A stretch of DNA of 64,000 nucleotides from Pagrus major (Eukaryota; Chordata; Actinopteri; Spariformes; Sparidae), in contig NC_133224.1 in NCBI RefSeq assembly GCF_040436345.1, positions 8,114,741 through 8,178,740 on the forward strand, read 5' to 3'. How positions within the stretch are numbered: position 1 is the first letter of the stretch; each line of letters opens with the position of its first letter. Positions 23,521 to 35,339 of this stretch are shown here, piece by piece. Under the pieces are notes generated by a model. That model was not told the DNA's origin, did not search any database, and saw only the letters and a program-made list of their open reading frames with translations. The position numbers were made by a program, and so were the translations under genes.

Positions 23521-26500
23521 CATGTAGCACTCGCCATCACGCCAGGGCTGTATTTTAAAATATTAATTAGGCTAATTTACAAAGGGTTTCAAATGGAGCT
23601 CGAGGCCACTGGCTTAGAAAATCGTCAGAAGTTAACGTCAGAGTCAGTAATCTGTTTATCCTCTGAACTCTGGTCTCAGACACGGTAGATTTTCTGCTAA
23701 TGTGCCGAATAAAGTATAAAGCTGCTCTTTTCGGTTGAGGAGTTTTATTTCAGTGGACAGGTCATTAGTTCAGCACAGAACAGGCTGCAGTGCTGATAAT
23801 GCCCCTCATTACATTTAGCCAGCATTAATTCAACGTTTTGCTGAAACTCTGAGCACAAAGCACCTCCTGTTAACGGTCCTTGAGGGGTCTCTAGAGCAAA
23901 ATTTAGGATACAAAGGATGTGCTTACTCTCCTGTTGCACAGAATGATCGTACTATATCTGCAGCAAGCTGACAGGTTGGTGAGCAACACCGGTGACAAAC
24001 CACTTACTTTACAAGTGGTTTCTGACCTCATTCCTGTAAGTTGCTAAAAAATTTGAAACTGCTGAATTTTGACTCAAAAATATGTAGCTCAGTGCTACAA
24101 CTGAGGAATCAATGTCTCTGGTATTGTCCTTACCAGGTATCATGTTTAAACCCTCATCCTAAGGCTGGGCATTGTTTCAGTTTACTGTATGTATCTTCTT
24201 AAATTTTGAATATCGTTACATCGTGATATGGCAAGTTGTCTTGTGTTGTTTTTGTGGTATGAGATTGAGGTATTTGATCAAAAAAATGTGACATTTGATT
24301 TTGTTGCCCAGTCCTAGCATTTATATAGTCCTTTTAAAGACATTTCAAAATATCCAGTATTATTTAAAGGCCTCATTGCCCTACCTCCTCCATCTGTGGT
24401 CTAAGACAGATTTATTTGGGCTGATATTAAACAGTTTAGGATCCCCTCAACTGAAGTAGAACAGCTTGCGCTGCGTGAAAAAGCATCCAATGTTTTTTTT
24501 AAGCTTAATGTTATTTTAGATGACTGTTTTTTAATAGTGTTAGAGGAGGTGGTCTTTATTTCAAGGAAGGAACACTAGTATAGCAACCTAATATTACTTT
24601 GGCATATCAGGTCTCCAGTTATCTGCATCATCAAAAGTTACAACATGGAGGTACATAACTTTGTGCCAAGTTTGTTTACACACCAAAATAGTCAATGTTT
24701 CCAGCACAAAGGGCCTTCTGCTTGCTGTGAGGGAGATCCCATGCAACTGCAAAATCGCTGTGCAAGACAATGCTGCGCCTGACTGTATGCAAACAATAAC
24801 TTCACAGGAAATCTCAGTTGAGAGAACAACAGTTTGTCAATACAGCTCCACTCAGGAGGAGATGAATGGGATCAGTTAAAGCGAGTTATTTGAAGCTGTG
24901 GCACGTTGGGCTATTGTCAGGATCTGAATGTTCTGCAGCTCTGCTGGAATGCAAACAATAGTCCTCGCCATGATCCAGCTCTGTGAATATGGGCCAAGTA
25001 TGGTAGTCTGAATCTAACGTGTGAATGCTCAAGCTGCCATCTTTTTTAGTACCACAGACAAGAAGTTACTAGTGCTCAAAGCTTGTAGAACAAAAAAAAG
25101 TTTGATTTTATATCCAGTCACAAACACATTTACCATTCAGCAGATTTAGGTCGAAAGATTGGTGCACTTACGAGGTGCAAATGCTTGTAAGTCAGTTAAA
25201 GGTTTTCTTGCTGAACAAACCGAGTGAAGTGACCCAGAAGTATTGGAAGTGGCAGCCATGATAAGAGCTGGTTGAATTCTGTAAATGCTGAGGAAAGGTG
25301 ACTCATTGCTACCCTTCTTATCTCCTTGAGCAAATGCTACACTGTAACATCCCTTACACAAGGAAGGTAATGGCGCCAAAGCGTTTGTATGTTTTAAGTA
25401 TAGCACGCTGTACAAAAAGCCCAAATAATTTACAGTATTACTAGATGTTTTTTTGTCAATTTGGGCACTTTTGCTTCTAGATTGGTAGATTGGTTTGAGA
25501 TTTTTTAGTTTGAGATTTTTTCATTTTAGGAGGACCTACATTGCCTTGCCTCTCACACAAATGAAGAGCTGAAGGTGTGGCTGTACCTTTGTCTGTGACA
25601 CTCTCTAAATCAACTTCCTCCGACACAGAACAACATCACATTAATCTATGCCATAATAAACAAATGTTGCCATGGCGATCAAGCCAACTGAGGCACACCC
25701 TGGATGATAAATGGGTAAAAGCTTTGTTTTCTTTTTGCATTGGCCTAAACTGAGATTGCAGTGTGTTTGTTTACAGGCACATTTCAGCAGATTTATAATA
25801 AAGTGAAGCAAGTTTGTGGTTGAACTGTTTAACTGTTGGAGGGGCTGTGTTGTAACATTACACTGTAGGTGTCACGTAGCAAGACATATGAGAAAGCAGA
25901 AGTGGTAATAGTGGGGACTTGGGTGAGTTACTCAGTACCTTTTACATTGTTAACACTACTACACAGTAACATACACATTGAATCCACATCACTAAAGAGC
26001 AGGCCTGATGATGGACAGATGGTTGATGACTGTCCAGACTCTCTCTGACACAGCCATGACCGACACATTCAAGTCACGCCCTCAGGATTGAGATGATAAC
26101 TGAGAGAAAACGTTGCTGGCTGTGAGCCTCGACAATCAGCTAAAGCTGCAGAATGTATTACTTTGCGTCTCAGATGTCAGCAGGTTGTTGAGAAAGCAAA
26201 CACGACCAGATCAACAGATGTTCAGATCTGTGCTGGATCTGTTTTGTTTTTTCTGTAGCTGTAGGGTGACAATGTTCCTGCCAAGATGTAGGCTGTATTG
26301 GCAGGCAACTTTCCAAGCGGACATATCCTCCCTGCCTTCATTGCTGGAAAGGTTTTGAATTTATGGAGGAGTAGACAAACTGCACCCTGAACCTGAAACC
26401 AGAGCTCGTATACCAATTTAAAAGAATTGTCAACTACATTCTCATTTCCCCATGAAAAATGGGAGTCTTAAGTTGACCACACTCTTTTGACTTAACAAGT

Positions 26501-27463
26501 CATACAAGTCAAAGGGTGGCAAAACCATAGGCAAATAAACCAAGAACTATCAATCATCTGCACTTGAATAGACTTAAAAATGGCAGAGCGTATTTCAAAA
26601 GAACCTGTCATCACCTTAATCAGATGATGAAAGGTGCCCCTCCTAGCTGTACTCAAAGAAGAACACAAAATGAAGCAACTCGTTTTTTTAGCTGCTATTA
26701 AAAAAAAAACAGAGGCTGACATGTATCTTTTTAAAGGATAAGTTCATCCAAAAATGAAAATTCAGTCATTATCTACTCCCCATACTGATGGAGTCAAGTG
26801 AATTTTCATAGCCTACAAAACATTTCTGGAGCTTCACAGCAAGCTGAGTTGCAGCATTCTCCTAAACAATTAAAGTAAATAGGGACGGGTCAATGCGGTT
26901 GATCTTGTGCAACCACTTCAGCGTGGGTGTGTGCTAACGCTTTTAGTTTTGCAGCTTTAGGATTTCAGCTTTAGGATGTAAATAATGTATTTTTGAATCA
27001 ATTTGGGATCTCAGGGTTTACCTGCTCTCTGTTTATGGGTTGGTAAATATGACACTATAATGCCTCCCCAGGTACTGCACCTTGGAAACATGCATGTGGG
27101 TTAATGATATGGACCAAAGGTTGCTATGACATAGGGAGGTGCAACGCGATAACAGATGGTGTCAATAGTGAGATATAAAGGTCACAAAGTATTTCATCTC
27201 TGCTCAGTCTACTGCATGTAAACAGAATGCATTTGTTTGTTTTTTCTACATTGACAGTGAGCGTCTCACCTGATTCCAAGGCCGACGTGCTCCAAGACGT
27301 TTGACAGCGAGACGTCTTTTGCTTGAAAGGGCTTCCTCTTCTCCTTGAACTCGTGTGCCAGGCAGATACGCCAGCCCTCCTTGGGGACGCCATATCCCAT
27401 CTCCTTGGAGACGTACCTACTCATGAGGTCCGCTGTGGATTTCTCACCCCACTCTGTTGTCAT
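15028..27463 (-). CDS. gba2: Non-lysosomal glucosylceramidase (GBA2), 17 coding exons
   Basis: Cleaves glucosylceramide to glucose and ceramide at the cytosolic face of ER/Golgi membranes; glycoside hydrolase family GH116. Exons, high to low: 27270-27463, 22953-23044, 22639-22754, 22043-22261, 21127-21366, 20805-20907, 20489-20642, 19927-20052, 19614-19798, 19011-19115, 18798-18905, 18493-18644, 18302-18408, 17255-17397, 17031-17146, 15759-15950, 15028-15255. They total 2,580 nt, 859 aa (human about 927, the difference mostly N-terminal). An N-terminal beta domain ([20 protein letters not shown] near residue 100) precedes a C-terminal helical barrel. In NELY, E428 fits the nucleophile; in VYRDYH, D580 fits the acid/base. 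Their 152-residue spacing equals that of the bacterial GH116 pair E441/D593. No signal peptide is seen, as expected. Intron 15 has a GC donor. A minus-strand acceptor-like ctacag 17 nt before the ATG suggests an upstream noncoding exon. Confidence 0.96.
16569..16881. mobile_element. hAT-like MITE in gba2 intron 15
   Basis: 313 bp with inverted termini TAGGGCTGCA and TGCAGCTCTA, flanked by imperfect 8-bp repeats ttgtagac / tcgtaggc (6 of 8 match). The inside is AT-rich with no coding capacity. Elements with this agggctgca terminus are abundant in fish genomes. The eroded duplication indicates an older insertion than the hAT at 8,299. Confidence 0.75.
17552..17571. repeat. AGTA tetranucleotide microsatellite
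   Basis: About five copies of agta in gba2 intron 13. Confidence 0.8.
21790..21998. mobile_element. MITE (gtgtaggattt family) in gba2 intron 4
   Basis: It opens with aaaggtccagtgtgtaggatt and closes with aaatcctacat, an inverted-terminus pair. The interior phrases (ataatattcat-type, tagtgtataatcacctgaaa, gttcgccatgttgcac) are those of a very common teleost MITE. It is shorter than typical copies, so probably internally deleted. No coding capacity. Confidence 0.65.
23457..23517. repeat. (TG)n microsatellite
   Basis: About 29 TG repeats ending in tgcgtgcatg, in the long first coding intron of gba2. Confidence 0.95.
24160..24316. mobile_element. MITE with TAAGGCTGGGCA-type termini
   Basis: 157 bp bounded by taaggctgggca and tgcccagtccta, an imperfect inverted pair, with an interior rich in atatcg/cgtgatatgg. 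No target duplication could be matched. It lies in gba2 intron 1. Confidence 0.6.
26735..26960. mobile_element. Fragment of an interspersed repeat (aaaggataagttca type)
   Basis: It starts with aaaggataagttcatccaaa followed by aatgaaaattcagtcattatc, the opening of a common fish MITE. The far end is not resolved and no matching inverted terminus was located. Confidence 0.45.
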
Positions 27464-29521
27464 TGTAGCAGGATACCCAGCTGTAGGGAGCTTAGAGTTG
27501 TGAATTGGAGCAAGAAAACGCTTGGGATGACAAACAGAGCAGTGTCACCACCTTTTGTCAATAGGGTTGGTTTACTGTGCCTTCACCAGGGAGTAAAAAC
27601 ACTGAGGAGGTAGTTGCATGTGGCCTAGATGTGTCTACGTGGATCAGTAAACTGAAAAGAGTCATTCCTGTGGGGTAAACCAGTTGACAAACTTTGCATA
27701 CCCGGACAGGGATGGAAGGTTCAATAATTACCCCTTTAAGTAGGAGTTCCCTGAGCCATTATACAAGTATTACTGTCCACAAGAGCATTCAGCCTCTACA
27801 GCTCCAAGATGTCAATCAGAATCAGAATTTCCTTATTAGTCCCGCAAACGGGGAAGTTTGGGACTGCAGCGATTTGCTCCGCCGTCACCCCCTGGGTTTC
27901 TGTTTTCAGAGATGTCAGACCCCTGTGAGCCTCCTCTGCATTCAGTCCGGATGTGTGCAGTCAGCAGCTGTAGCTGGCTGGAGGGATGACAGCGAAAGAC
28001 CAACAGGAAGTACTGAGGATGCCGATCTCAGTCATTTAGCCGGGATACCTACAGTGACATCAAACAGGATAAAACGACATGGTTAAAAAAAAAAAGTAAA
28101 GCTCACAGTTGCCGGTGTGCATACAGGAGGGCCGATACCAAGCATCTCAGTAACTGGTGGTTAGCTGCAAAGCCGCAAACTAATAACATTAACACCTTAA
28201 TAATTAATCATGCAACGTAAGCTAAACCAGAGCCCTGCTTTTAAAGCATTGGAACAATTTCTAAGTTTGCAAGACAACACACTGTTAACAGCAGCAGAGA
28301 AGAGATTATTGTTTTTTTTTAAATACCAGCGAAACGGCGTCATCCCACTGTTGCTGCAGACCGACCTCTGTCAGCTCTGTAGCTGCTGCTAGCAAGGCGC
28401 TCTGTACATTTGTCAATGTGCAACCCGCGTCATTCTGCCCTCATGCAGGTCTCTCAGGTATCCATTTCTCCTAGGCTGCCTGTGGATACCGCCTCATTTC
28501 ACCCTATTGGCCCTTCCGACCTCAACAACGACATAAAGTCTACCTAAAACTAAAAGCCGAAGATTATCTGATTGTTATTATTGGGGTTTGATGGAGTGAG
28601 AATCGGTTCACAACCTAGAAATACATTTGCCTGACAAGCTAAACTCAGGGATATAAAGCGCTATGGTCCGGCATAGCCGCTGCTAAGCCTGTACCATTTG
28701 GAGTGAAAAAGGGGGGGGTTTATATTCATCTCACTTATTAATCTCCCCTCCAGTTGACAGAAATCGACACATTTAGATAATTATACAATTGAAATAAACG
28801 TTTTAAAACGAGTTATGTTCATTGCGTAGGTTTTAGCGCACACAAGTAAAAGTTATTCGTAAATTGTGAGCTTACGCTTCCCTATAGTTACCATAGCAAC
28901 AGTCCGACTCTCGGTAACTGTGCCACGTGACGTTGTGTGAATGGCCGACCAAAAAACATTAACGAAATCCTACACTGCCGTTTTAATCTTTAAAACACAT
29001 TTAATCTAGATTGAAATAGCAACGAGACGATAAACAGTATATATAGTTCAGTAACATGTATTTTTAGTGACGTGTGCTGTTATTCTTTCGGAGTTTGGTT
29101 TTCCTTGGTTCGTGGTTGGTCGCACAGCAGCGGACGTAGTGTAACATACTTGTTTACTTTAGCTGGAATGCTAGCTAGCTAGCTAGACAAGCTATGCCTA
29201 GGTGTTCTGGAAAAGCAGTCAACTTTTCTAGTGTTTTACTCGAGAAGTGAATTACGTTAAGCCTTGGGATAAGACAACGTCTTCGGCTTGCCGCAGTATC
29301 GTTTGAGGCCAAGGTATGTGTGTTAAATCAGCCGTAAAACAACAGCTGTTAGCAGGCAGCACCAAACAAGTTAACTTCTGTCTGCAGTCTGACCGGAACA
29401 CATTCATGATTGTAACGTCAAGCCGCGTGTTTACACACATCTCAGCTGCAGTAAACAAAATATTTTGGACTCCATTCGCATTTTGTTAATTTGTTAACGT
29501 AGTTTTGTTCTAATGATGCAG
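27464..29521. promoter_or_regulatory. Divergent gba2-rgp1 intergenic region
   Basis: gba2 (minus) and rgp1 (plus) start head to head about 2.06 kb apart, so both promoters should lie here. A plausible rgp1 noncoding exon ends near 29,312 (gaggccaag|gtatgt) and could splice to the gatgcag just before the rgp1 ATG. A gba2 noncoding exon is implied by the acceptor-like ctacag at about 27,481. A LINE 3' end occupies 27,814-28,060. Exact transcription starts are not visible; the shared-promoter reading is inference. Confidence 0.5.
27814..28060 (-). mobile_element. LINE 3' end fragment, minus orientation
   Basis: It begins aatcagaatcagaattt, then ccttattagtcccgcaaacg, the reverse complement of the tail at 13,930-13,970, so it is a diverged relative of that LINE family lying the other way round. 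The inner boundary is approximate. Confidence 0.6.
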
Positions 29522-32500
29522 ATGATCGAGGTGGTGGCCTCCATGGCCCGAGGCCCCGTGTTTCTGGCCGGGGAGCTCATGGAGTGTCTCATAACATTCA
29601 CCAACCCGATGTCCCACCTCTCCACCTCTGCCAGCAGGTAGGATTGAACTCCTTCCACCTCTTCAATAATCATAGACCTGAACATAGACAGGACGATGCC
29701 AGCTTCTGTCTTTGAATTGGTAGCATGGTATAAACATTTCCCCAAAAAAACTATTGAAACTTTTTGAAATGAGAATTCAAAGCTTCAAAATGCATCCAAA
29801 TAAACAAAAATCACTACACAGAACCATATATTAAACATAATCAAGATAGAAGATAAAGGTCCATGAGTGCTAAAACAGGGGGCTGGTTAAGATGAATGGA
29901 AACTGTCATTTCTTCTGTGTAGGACCTTCCAATGTTTTCTCTGTAAATATGTGAATCTGTTACCCCATGTTGACTGTGGCCATGTTAAATCAATCATTTA
30001 ATCAATCACTCTGTAAATGTCCTTGTGTAATCCTTGTTTGCTGGCTGTGTCCCAGTGAGATGCTCGCATGGGCCAGTGCCCAGATCCATTGCCAGTTTCA
30101 TGCCAGTGAGGGCAGAGTGGCCCTGCCGGCCCAGGGCAACAAACAGGACGTCCAGGCAGAGAGCGACACGGTGCTCATCCCAAGCAGAGGTTAGTGGTAG
30201 GAGGAAAAACATGGAACCTGAGATAGTCAGAAATGAGTACATTTACATGAATTATGGGCAAAGATTTACATAAACAGTTGGGTTTTGCTGCAAACTAAAC
30301 AAGTCTTCAGACAAAAAAATCTAAGAGGTTCTGGATGTTATTGCTTCATGTGTATTATGCCTTGATTTGCCTCAAAACTCATTTCTTTCATCTACAGGAG
30401 AGCGAGGGCAGTGTGTGCTGGACACACCACCCAAGATATTATTCTGTGACCTGCGCCTGGACCCCGGGGAGAGCAAAACATGTAAGTGTACACATGTGTG
30501 AAAAAAGTAATGACCTGTAAGTGTCATAAAACTGTGAAAAACATAACTTTTAAAGAAATAAATGAAAACCTCGGTGCTTGCATGCCTAACTGATAACAAC
30601 TTTACATTTTTCCCAAATGGTCATGTGACATTCATAAAATAACATTTGTTTAAGTGTGTGTAACTTAATAATCTGACATGTGACTCACTTTCCCACAGAT
30701 TCATACAGTGAGATCGTACCCATAGATGGCCCTCCCAGTTTCCGTGGTCAGGCGGTGAAGTATGTCTATAAGCTGACCATCGGCTGCCAGAGAGTCAACT
30801 CTCCCATCAAACTTCTCAGAGTTCCCTTCAGAGTGCTGGTTCTGCAAGGTGAGAGGGATTTTGACTATTTACTGCAAAGCTTCCAGTGCTACTGAGGTTA
30901 GTCATTGTAGTTTTGCTTCCAAAGTGCCTGGAACTTTTTGTAATCGGGACTAACTTTGCAGGAACTTAATGTTTCTTCCTCGTGCTGTTGTTTCCATTTT
31001 AATCTAAAGACCAGTGAAGATTATGCGAATTACTGTGCTGACATATTAAATAGTCGTTTTTTTTTGTTTACTACACATTAACGAGGCCTGAACTTTTTCA
31101 TTGGTCCATCTGTTATATTCTTTCCTCTGTAACTCCATGTTGAGGTGGGGGGGAGAAATAATATCATCAGAACTTAATTTAGAAGCTGGTCACTGTGGTG
31201 GCACTACACTGAGTTCCTTCAAAGTTTTCTGGGGAAAGTACCTGTGGTTGAAATGTGGCTTTTGAAACCACAGGAGTGGTGAAATGTTGACTTCTGCCCT
31301 AACATGCTTTTTCGTGAGGAACAGATTAAATCAAAACGGAAAAAAATCCACTACTATCACACTGTAAAATCTCAAATGTTTTCCTAATGATCCTCTAGGC
31401 ATGCCAGACCCTCCATTTCCCCAGGATGAGGAGGTCTCCCCCTCCAACCCGTTTCTGGAGGAAGAGGATGCGAGCCGCAGGGATGCTCGGCCTTTAGAGA
31501 GAGCGCTGGACATGCTGATGGTCACCACCTCCAGACGCTGCCCCCGTGAGTCTTGAGTCCTCATTCAAATTTTAAGCAGCGTAATATCTCTCTAGTTCTT
31601 TTCTTAAACATAAAGCTTTTTGCCATTTTAAAATCTTTTTTATTGCCATGTTTTACATTCTTTCCTTTGACACATCTTTTATCCACAAGAAGAATTTAAG
31701 TTTATTGGAAGTAAAGAAAACAATCTGTTTCATCACAAGCTTTATTGTTACATTCATGTCATTAATAGGTGTCTTTCTAAACCATCATAGCAGCTAATTT
31801 CAAGCTAGATTTGTCATGATAACATATCGTAAGCACATGTATTTAAATGGAAAGTAATTCCATTATTAATGTGGATGTCCACATTTGTTCCTTTGTTTTG
31901 TCCAGACATGTTTAATATCACCAACATGCGTGGGAAAGTTGCAAAGTTCTGCATCTTCAAGACTGTTTACAGACTTGGGGAGGACATCATCGGCACATTC
32001 AACTTCTCAGAGGGAGATATTCCCTGCTTGCAGGTGTGTTCCCTGTACTTAGTTTATTGGCAACATTAGTTTTTACTGTTTAATCAGTGAATAGATTATA
32101 ATATCCTGTATACCTGTGTTTATGTTTTCCAGTACTCAGTGAGCCTTCAGAGTGAGGAGGAGATCCAGAAGGAGTACCAGCGGCGTCCCGGGCAGGCCGT
32201 CAGTGTGACTGGACACGGACGACACATGGAGTCCTGCCTCCACACGGCCTCCAGCCACTTCTCTCTCCCTATCCCCCTCAACGTCACTCCAGGTTTCAGC
32301 ACCGAAATAGGTCAGTTACCAGGAGGCTGAAACATGTTTGTCTTAAATGTGACCTCACATATTAATAGATTCAGTTTCTTTTCCAAATATATGATGTTTT
32401 CCCTTAAAGCTGAAGTAATTTGCAGCAACACAAGTATCTAATTATTTCCAGAGAGGTGTGGAAAACTCTATGTGGTTTATTGAGTATTTTATTTACAACA

Positions 32501-32880
32501 TTTAAGGAGATATTTAGCAACTTATTAGTTCCTTTTACTGATTGTATGTGTCAGGTGCTCCTATCATGATCCTTTCTAACTACACAATATTAAAAGTTGA
32601 ACTGTTAAATATCACACAACAACTTAACAACACACATTTTAACTCTGCCTCTACAGTGATCCTGAGGTGGCGGCTGCACTTTGAATTCGTCACCGCCCGG
32701 GAGCCGATGGAACCGCCCACAGTTCTGCAGAACCAATCGGAGGTCACAGTTTGGAGCGGGGCGGAGCACGTCGACGTGGATACCTTCAGCTGGGATCTGC
32801 CAATCAAAGTCCTGCCCACCAACCCGGCCTTAGCATCCTACATGTCCCACTTCACAGGGACCAACAGCATTAATATCTGA
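29522..32880 (+). CDS. rgp1: RGP1, RAB6A-GEF complex partner 2, 8 coding exons
   Basis: RGP1 pairs with RIC1 to form the nucleotide exchange factor for Rab6 at the Golgi, needed for retrograde endosome-to-Golgi traffic. Exons: 29522-29637, 30056-30189, 30398-30481, 30699-30848, 31399-31545, 31906-32033, 32133-32310, 32657-32880. They total 1,161 nt, 386 aa (human about 391). Landmarks in order: [18 protein letters not shown] at the N-terminus, [39 protein letters not shown], the acidic NPFLEEED linker, [15 protein letters not shown], and [14 protein letters not shown] near the C-terminus. The fold is arrestin-like. I chose the ATG at 29,522 because family members start MIEVV and a splice-acceptor-like gatgcag directly precedes it; in-frame ATGs at 29,513 and 29,516 would add three residues. 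Confidence 0.96.
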
Positions 32881-32934
32881 CTCGTACGTGTGATCATCAG
32901 GGGTTAATGTTGTGGTTCTGAGGGCATTGACAGA

Positions 32935-32982
<48 letters not shown>

Positions 32983-34041
32983 TGTGCGTGAAGGAGAGCG
33001 GGACACTTTATTTTCTCTCCAGATGAGAAATGTTTGTACAGAGGTGAACATTTCAGGACAAAAGAGCATATTTTGTTGTTATTTCCATGGTATATGCAGA
33101 GCCAGTGATGGATTCCATATGTAAAGTATGCAGCTTATGTTTTGCCTTTTTCTCATGCATTTTCCAGTGCGTCTTAACTTCTAATACATCTTTCCTTTTT
33201 GGACCTCGTTGATCTCATGAAGTGCAACTCTCTGCGTTACTGTATTTATTTTATTTCCTTTATTAACTTGTACACTCGTCCTTTATCATTTTATCAAACA
33301 ACTGTTTCTTAATCCGTATTTTTACCGTTTAACTGGTGTGTTTCTTCTTTAAGCTTGAGCAGCGGCTGTATTGAGATGTAAATACTACAAGAGAAAAATG
33401 AATTAAAAGTGTGATTTAAATTTGATAGATTACGTGTGAGAAAAGTCATTCACAGAATACAACATCATTTCTCCTAAACAAGATTTTTATTTGGATGGTA
33501 AATGAGTTACAGCAGAGAACAGGTCAGGAATAGTTATACAGTATATATTAATGTACGTACAGTATATATTTGCTTATATGTACAATCAGCCATTATTGGA
33601 ATAATTAAAGAAATGGCATTTGGCTTTATATAAATGTTCAGATCTGCAGGACGAAAACCTCCCCAAACAATCTGTATTACAATAAAGTTATGCAGCTTTT
33701 TCTCTTTTTAGTATGTAGCTCATATCAGATATTTATCAGACAAATATCCTACTATAATAACTAACATAAAACATATAATGAAAGTGAAGTTAAATGTAAA
33801 GAAAACTGATCCTTAAAATTTCTAAATGTGTTAATTAGCTAGAAAATACTGCAGTTTTACTTGAATGTTTTCACAGACTCACATTTCCTTCATTGATGAT
33901 GCAATCCAACAACTACAGATGCTTTTTAAAGTTTTATATCAGTATTCTATGTGTGTAAAAATGGTTACTGGTATTTAACTGTAGTGAGAATTGGTTTCAC
34001 AGGCAAACATTGAAAAGATGGTTGCTGGTCTGAGTGGTTCT
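32881..34041. other. rgp1 3' UTR and convergent spacer to msmp
   Basis: No gene is seen. It begins with a TG microsatellite (32,939-32,978) and continues AT-rich. rgp1 and msmp converge here, so it holds both 3' UTRs; the poly(A) sites are not obvious. Confidence 0.5.
32939..32978. repeat. (TG)n microsatellite in rgp1 3' flank
   Basis: About 20 TG repeats beginning 59 bp after the rgp1 stop, so probably within its 3' UTR. Confidence 0.9.
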
Positions 34042-35297
34042 CTACCCCTCCAGCTGTTGCTGCAGCTGAAGCAATCCGTGACTCGGGTCCTTGATGTCGT
34101 CACCTGGCAAGCAGGGCAGACGAGGGTCGGCTGTCTGCACCAGAGACACTCTGCAGGTCACTGGCTCCACCCGCACCTCACACCACGCAGGGAAATCCAC
34201 CGGCCGATGCACCCTGGACAGTTATCGAGGTAAAGGAGAAGAGTTTTTCAAGAACTCTTACAGCTTCAACACTTCCTTACATTCTCCACTAGACTGTAAA
34301 CTCGTAACACTGCTTGACTCAGTTTCTTCTGTGGTTCAGCAGTGTCACACAGTAAAGTACCTGCAGGAAAATCAACAACCATCAAAGGAGGTGGCAGGCT
34401 GTGGTGTTGATCTTCCAAAACACTTCAAGAAAAGTGCCTGAATAAGAGCATACTGTTCTAGAGCTGTAAATACTTAATGAAATTCAGTTAGTACAATTAT
34501 GCAAGCACTGTACTGAAGTAGAAGTAGAAGGTACTTTTATACTTACTTTATACTTCTACTCCACTGCGAGAAATATTGCAATATTAATTCTCATCACAAC
34601 AGTATATAGAAATGTTCAACTGAGCCTTGGAAAATGCTGTTTTTATCAGTAGTGATAATATCATGAAAGATGCTGCAGAATGAATAGGTCCATTTTGCAT
34701 CATGACTACTTTTAATGTAAATACTTTAAGGTACATTTTGCTGCTTGCAGTTAAGTAAAATACTTCACTCAGGTAGGGAACCTGGATACTTGTACGCTGT
34801 GTTACGACCAGCTCGTAGGCCGCAACAAAGGAGGAGATGTGCACAAAGCAGTTGCAAACAAACCACAATTTATTAAAGTAAATTACTTAACCATATGGGT
34901 GTGGAAGTCAGTATCAGGAGTGTAGGTGAGTGTGTGGGTGTTATGATCAATGTGTGGTGCATGTTGTTAGTGCAAAATAAGGCAACGCAAAGAAAGACAA
35001 GACCAGCACGCTGGTCTGGTGCTAAGTGGAGGGAGCGGAGCAGAGAGATCTTGCGTCTGGGAAGGCGGGGTTAAATAGGCCTAACTGGGAGCGCTGGCCA
35101 GGTGCTCCCTGTCAACCTAATGACACAACTGCTTCGGACCTGCAAACAAGCAAACAAACAAACCAACAGTGCACTGTACACAGAACCCAGGCCTGGGGCC
35201 GTCACACCCCCCCCCATAAAGTCAGGGTCCCCAAAGGGAACCCTGGCTCCCAAACTGCCAAGCTCTATACTTATCAATAGCTACATTCATTCTAACC

Positions 35298-35339
<42 letters not shown>

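Noticed and set aside
23280-23688. Frames made of alternating Thr-His or Val-Cys
   Set aside because: They are translations of the (TG)n microsatellite.
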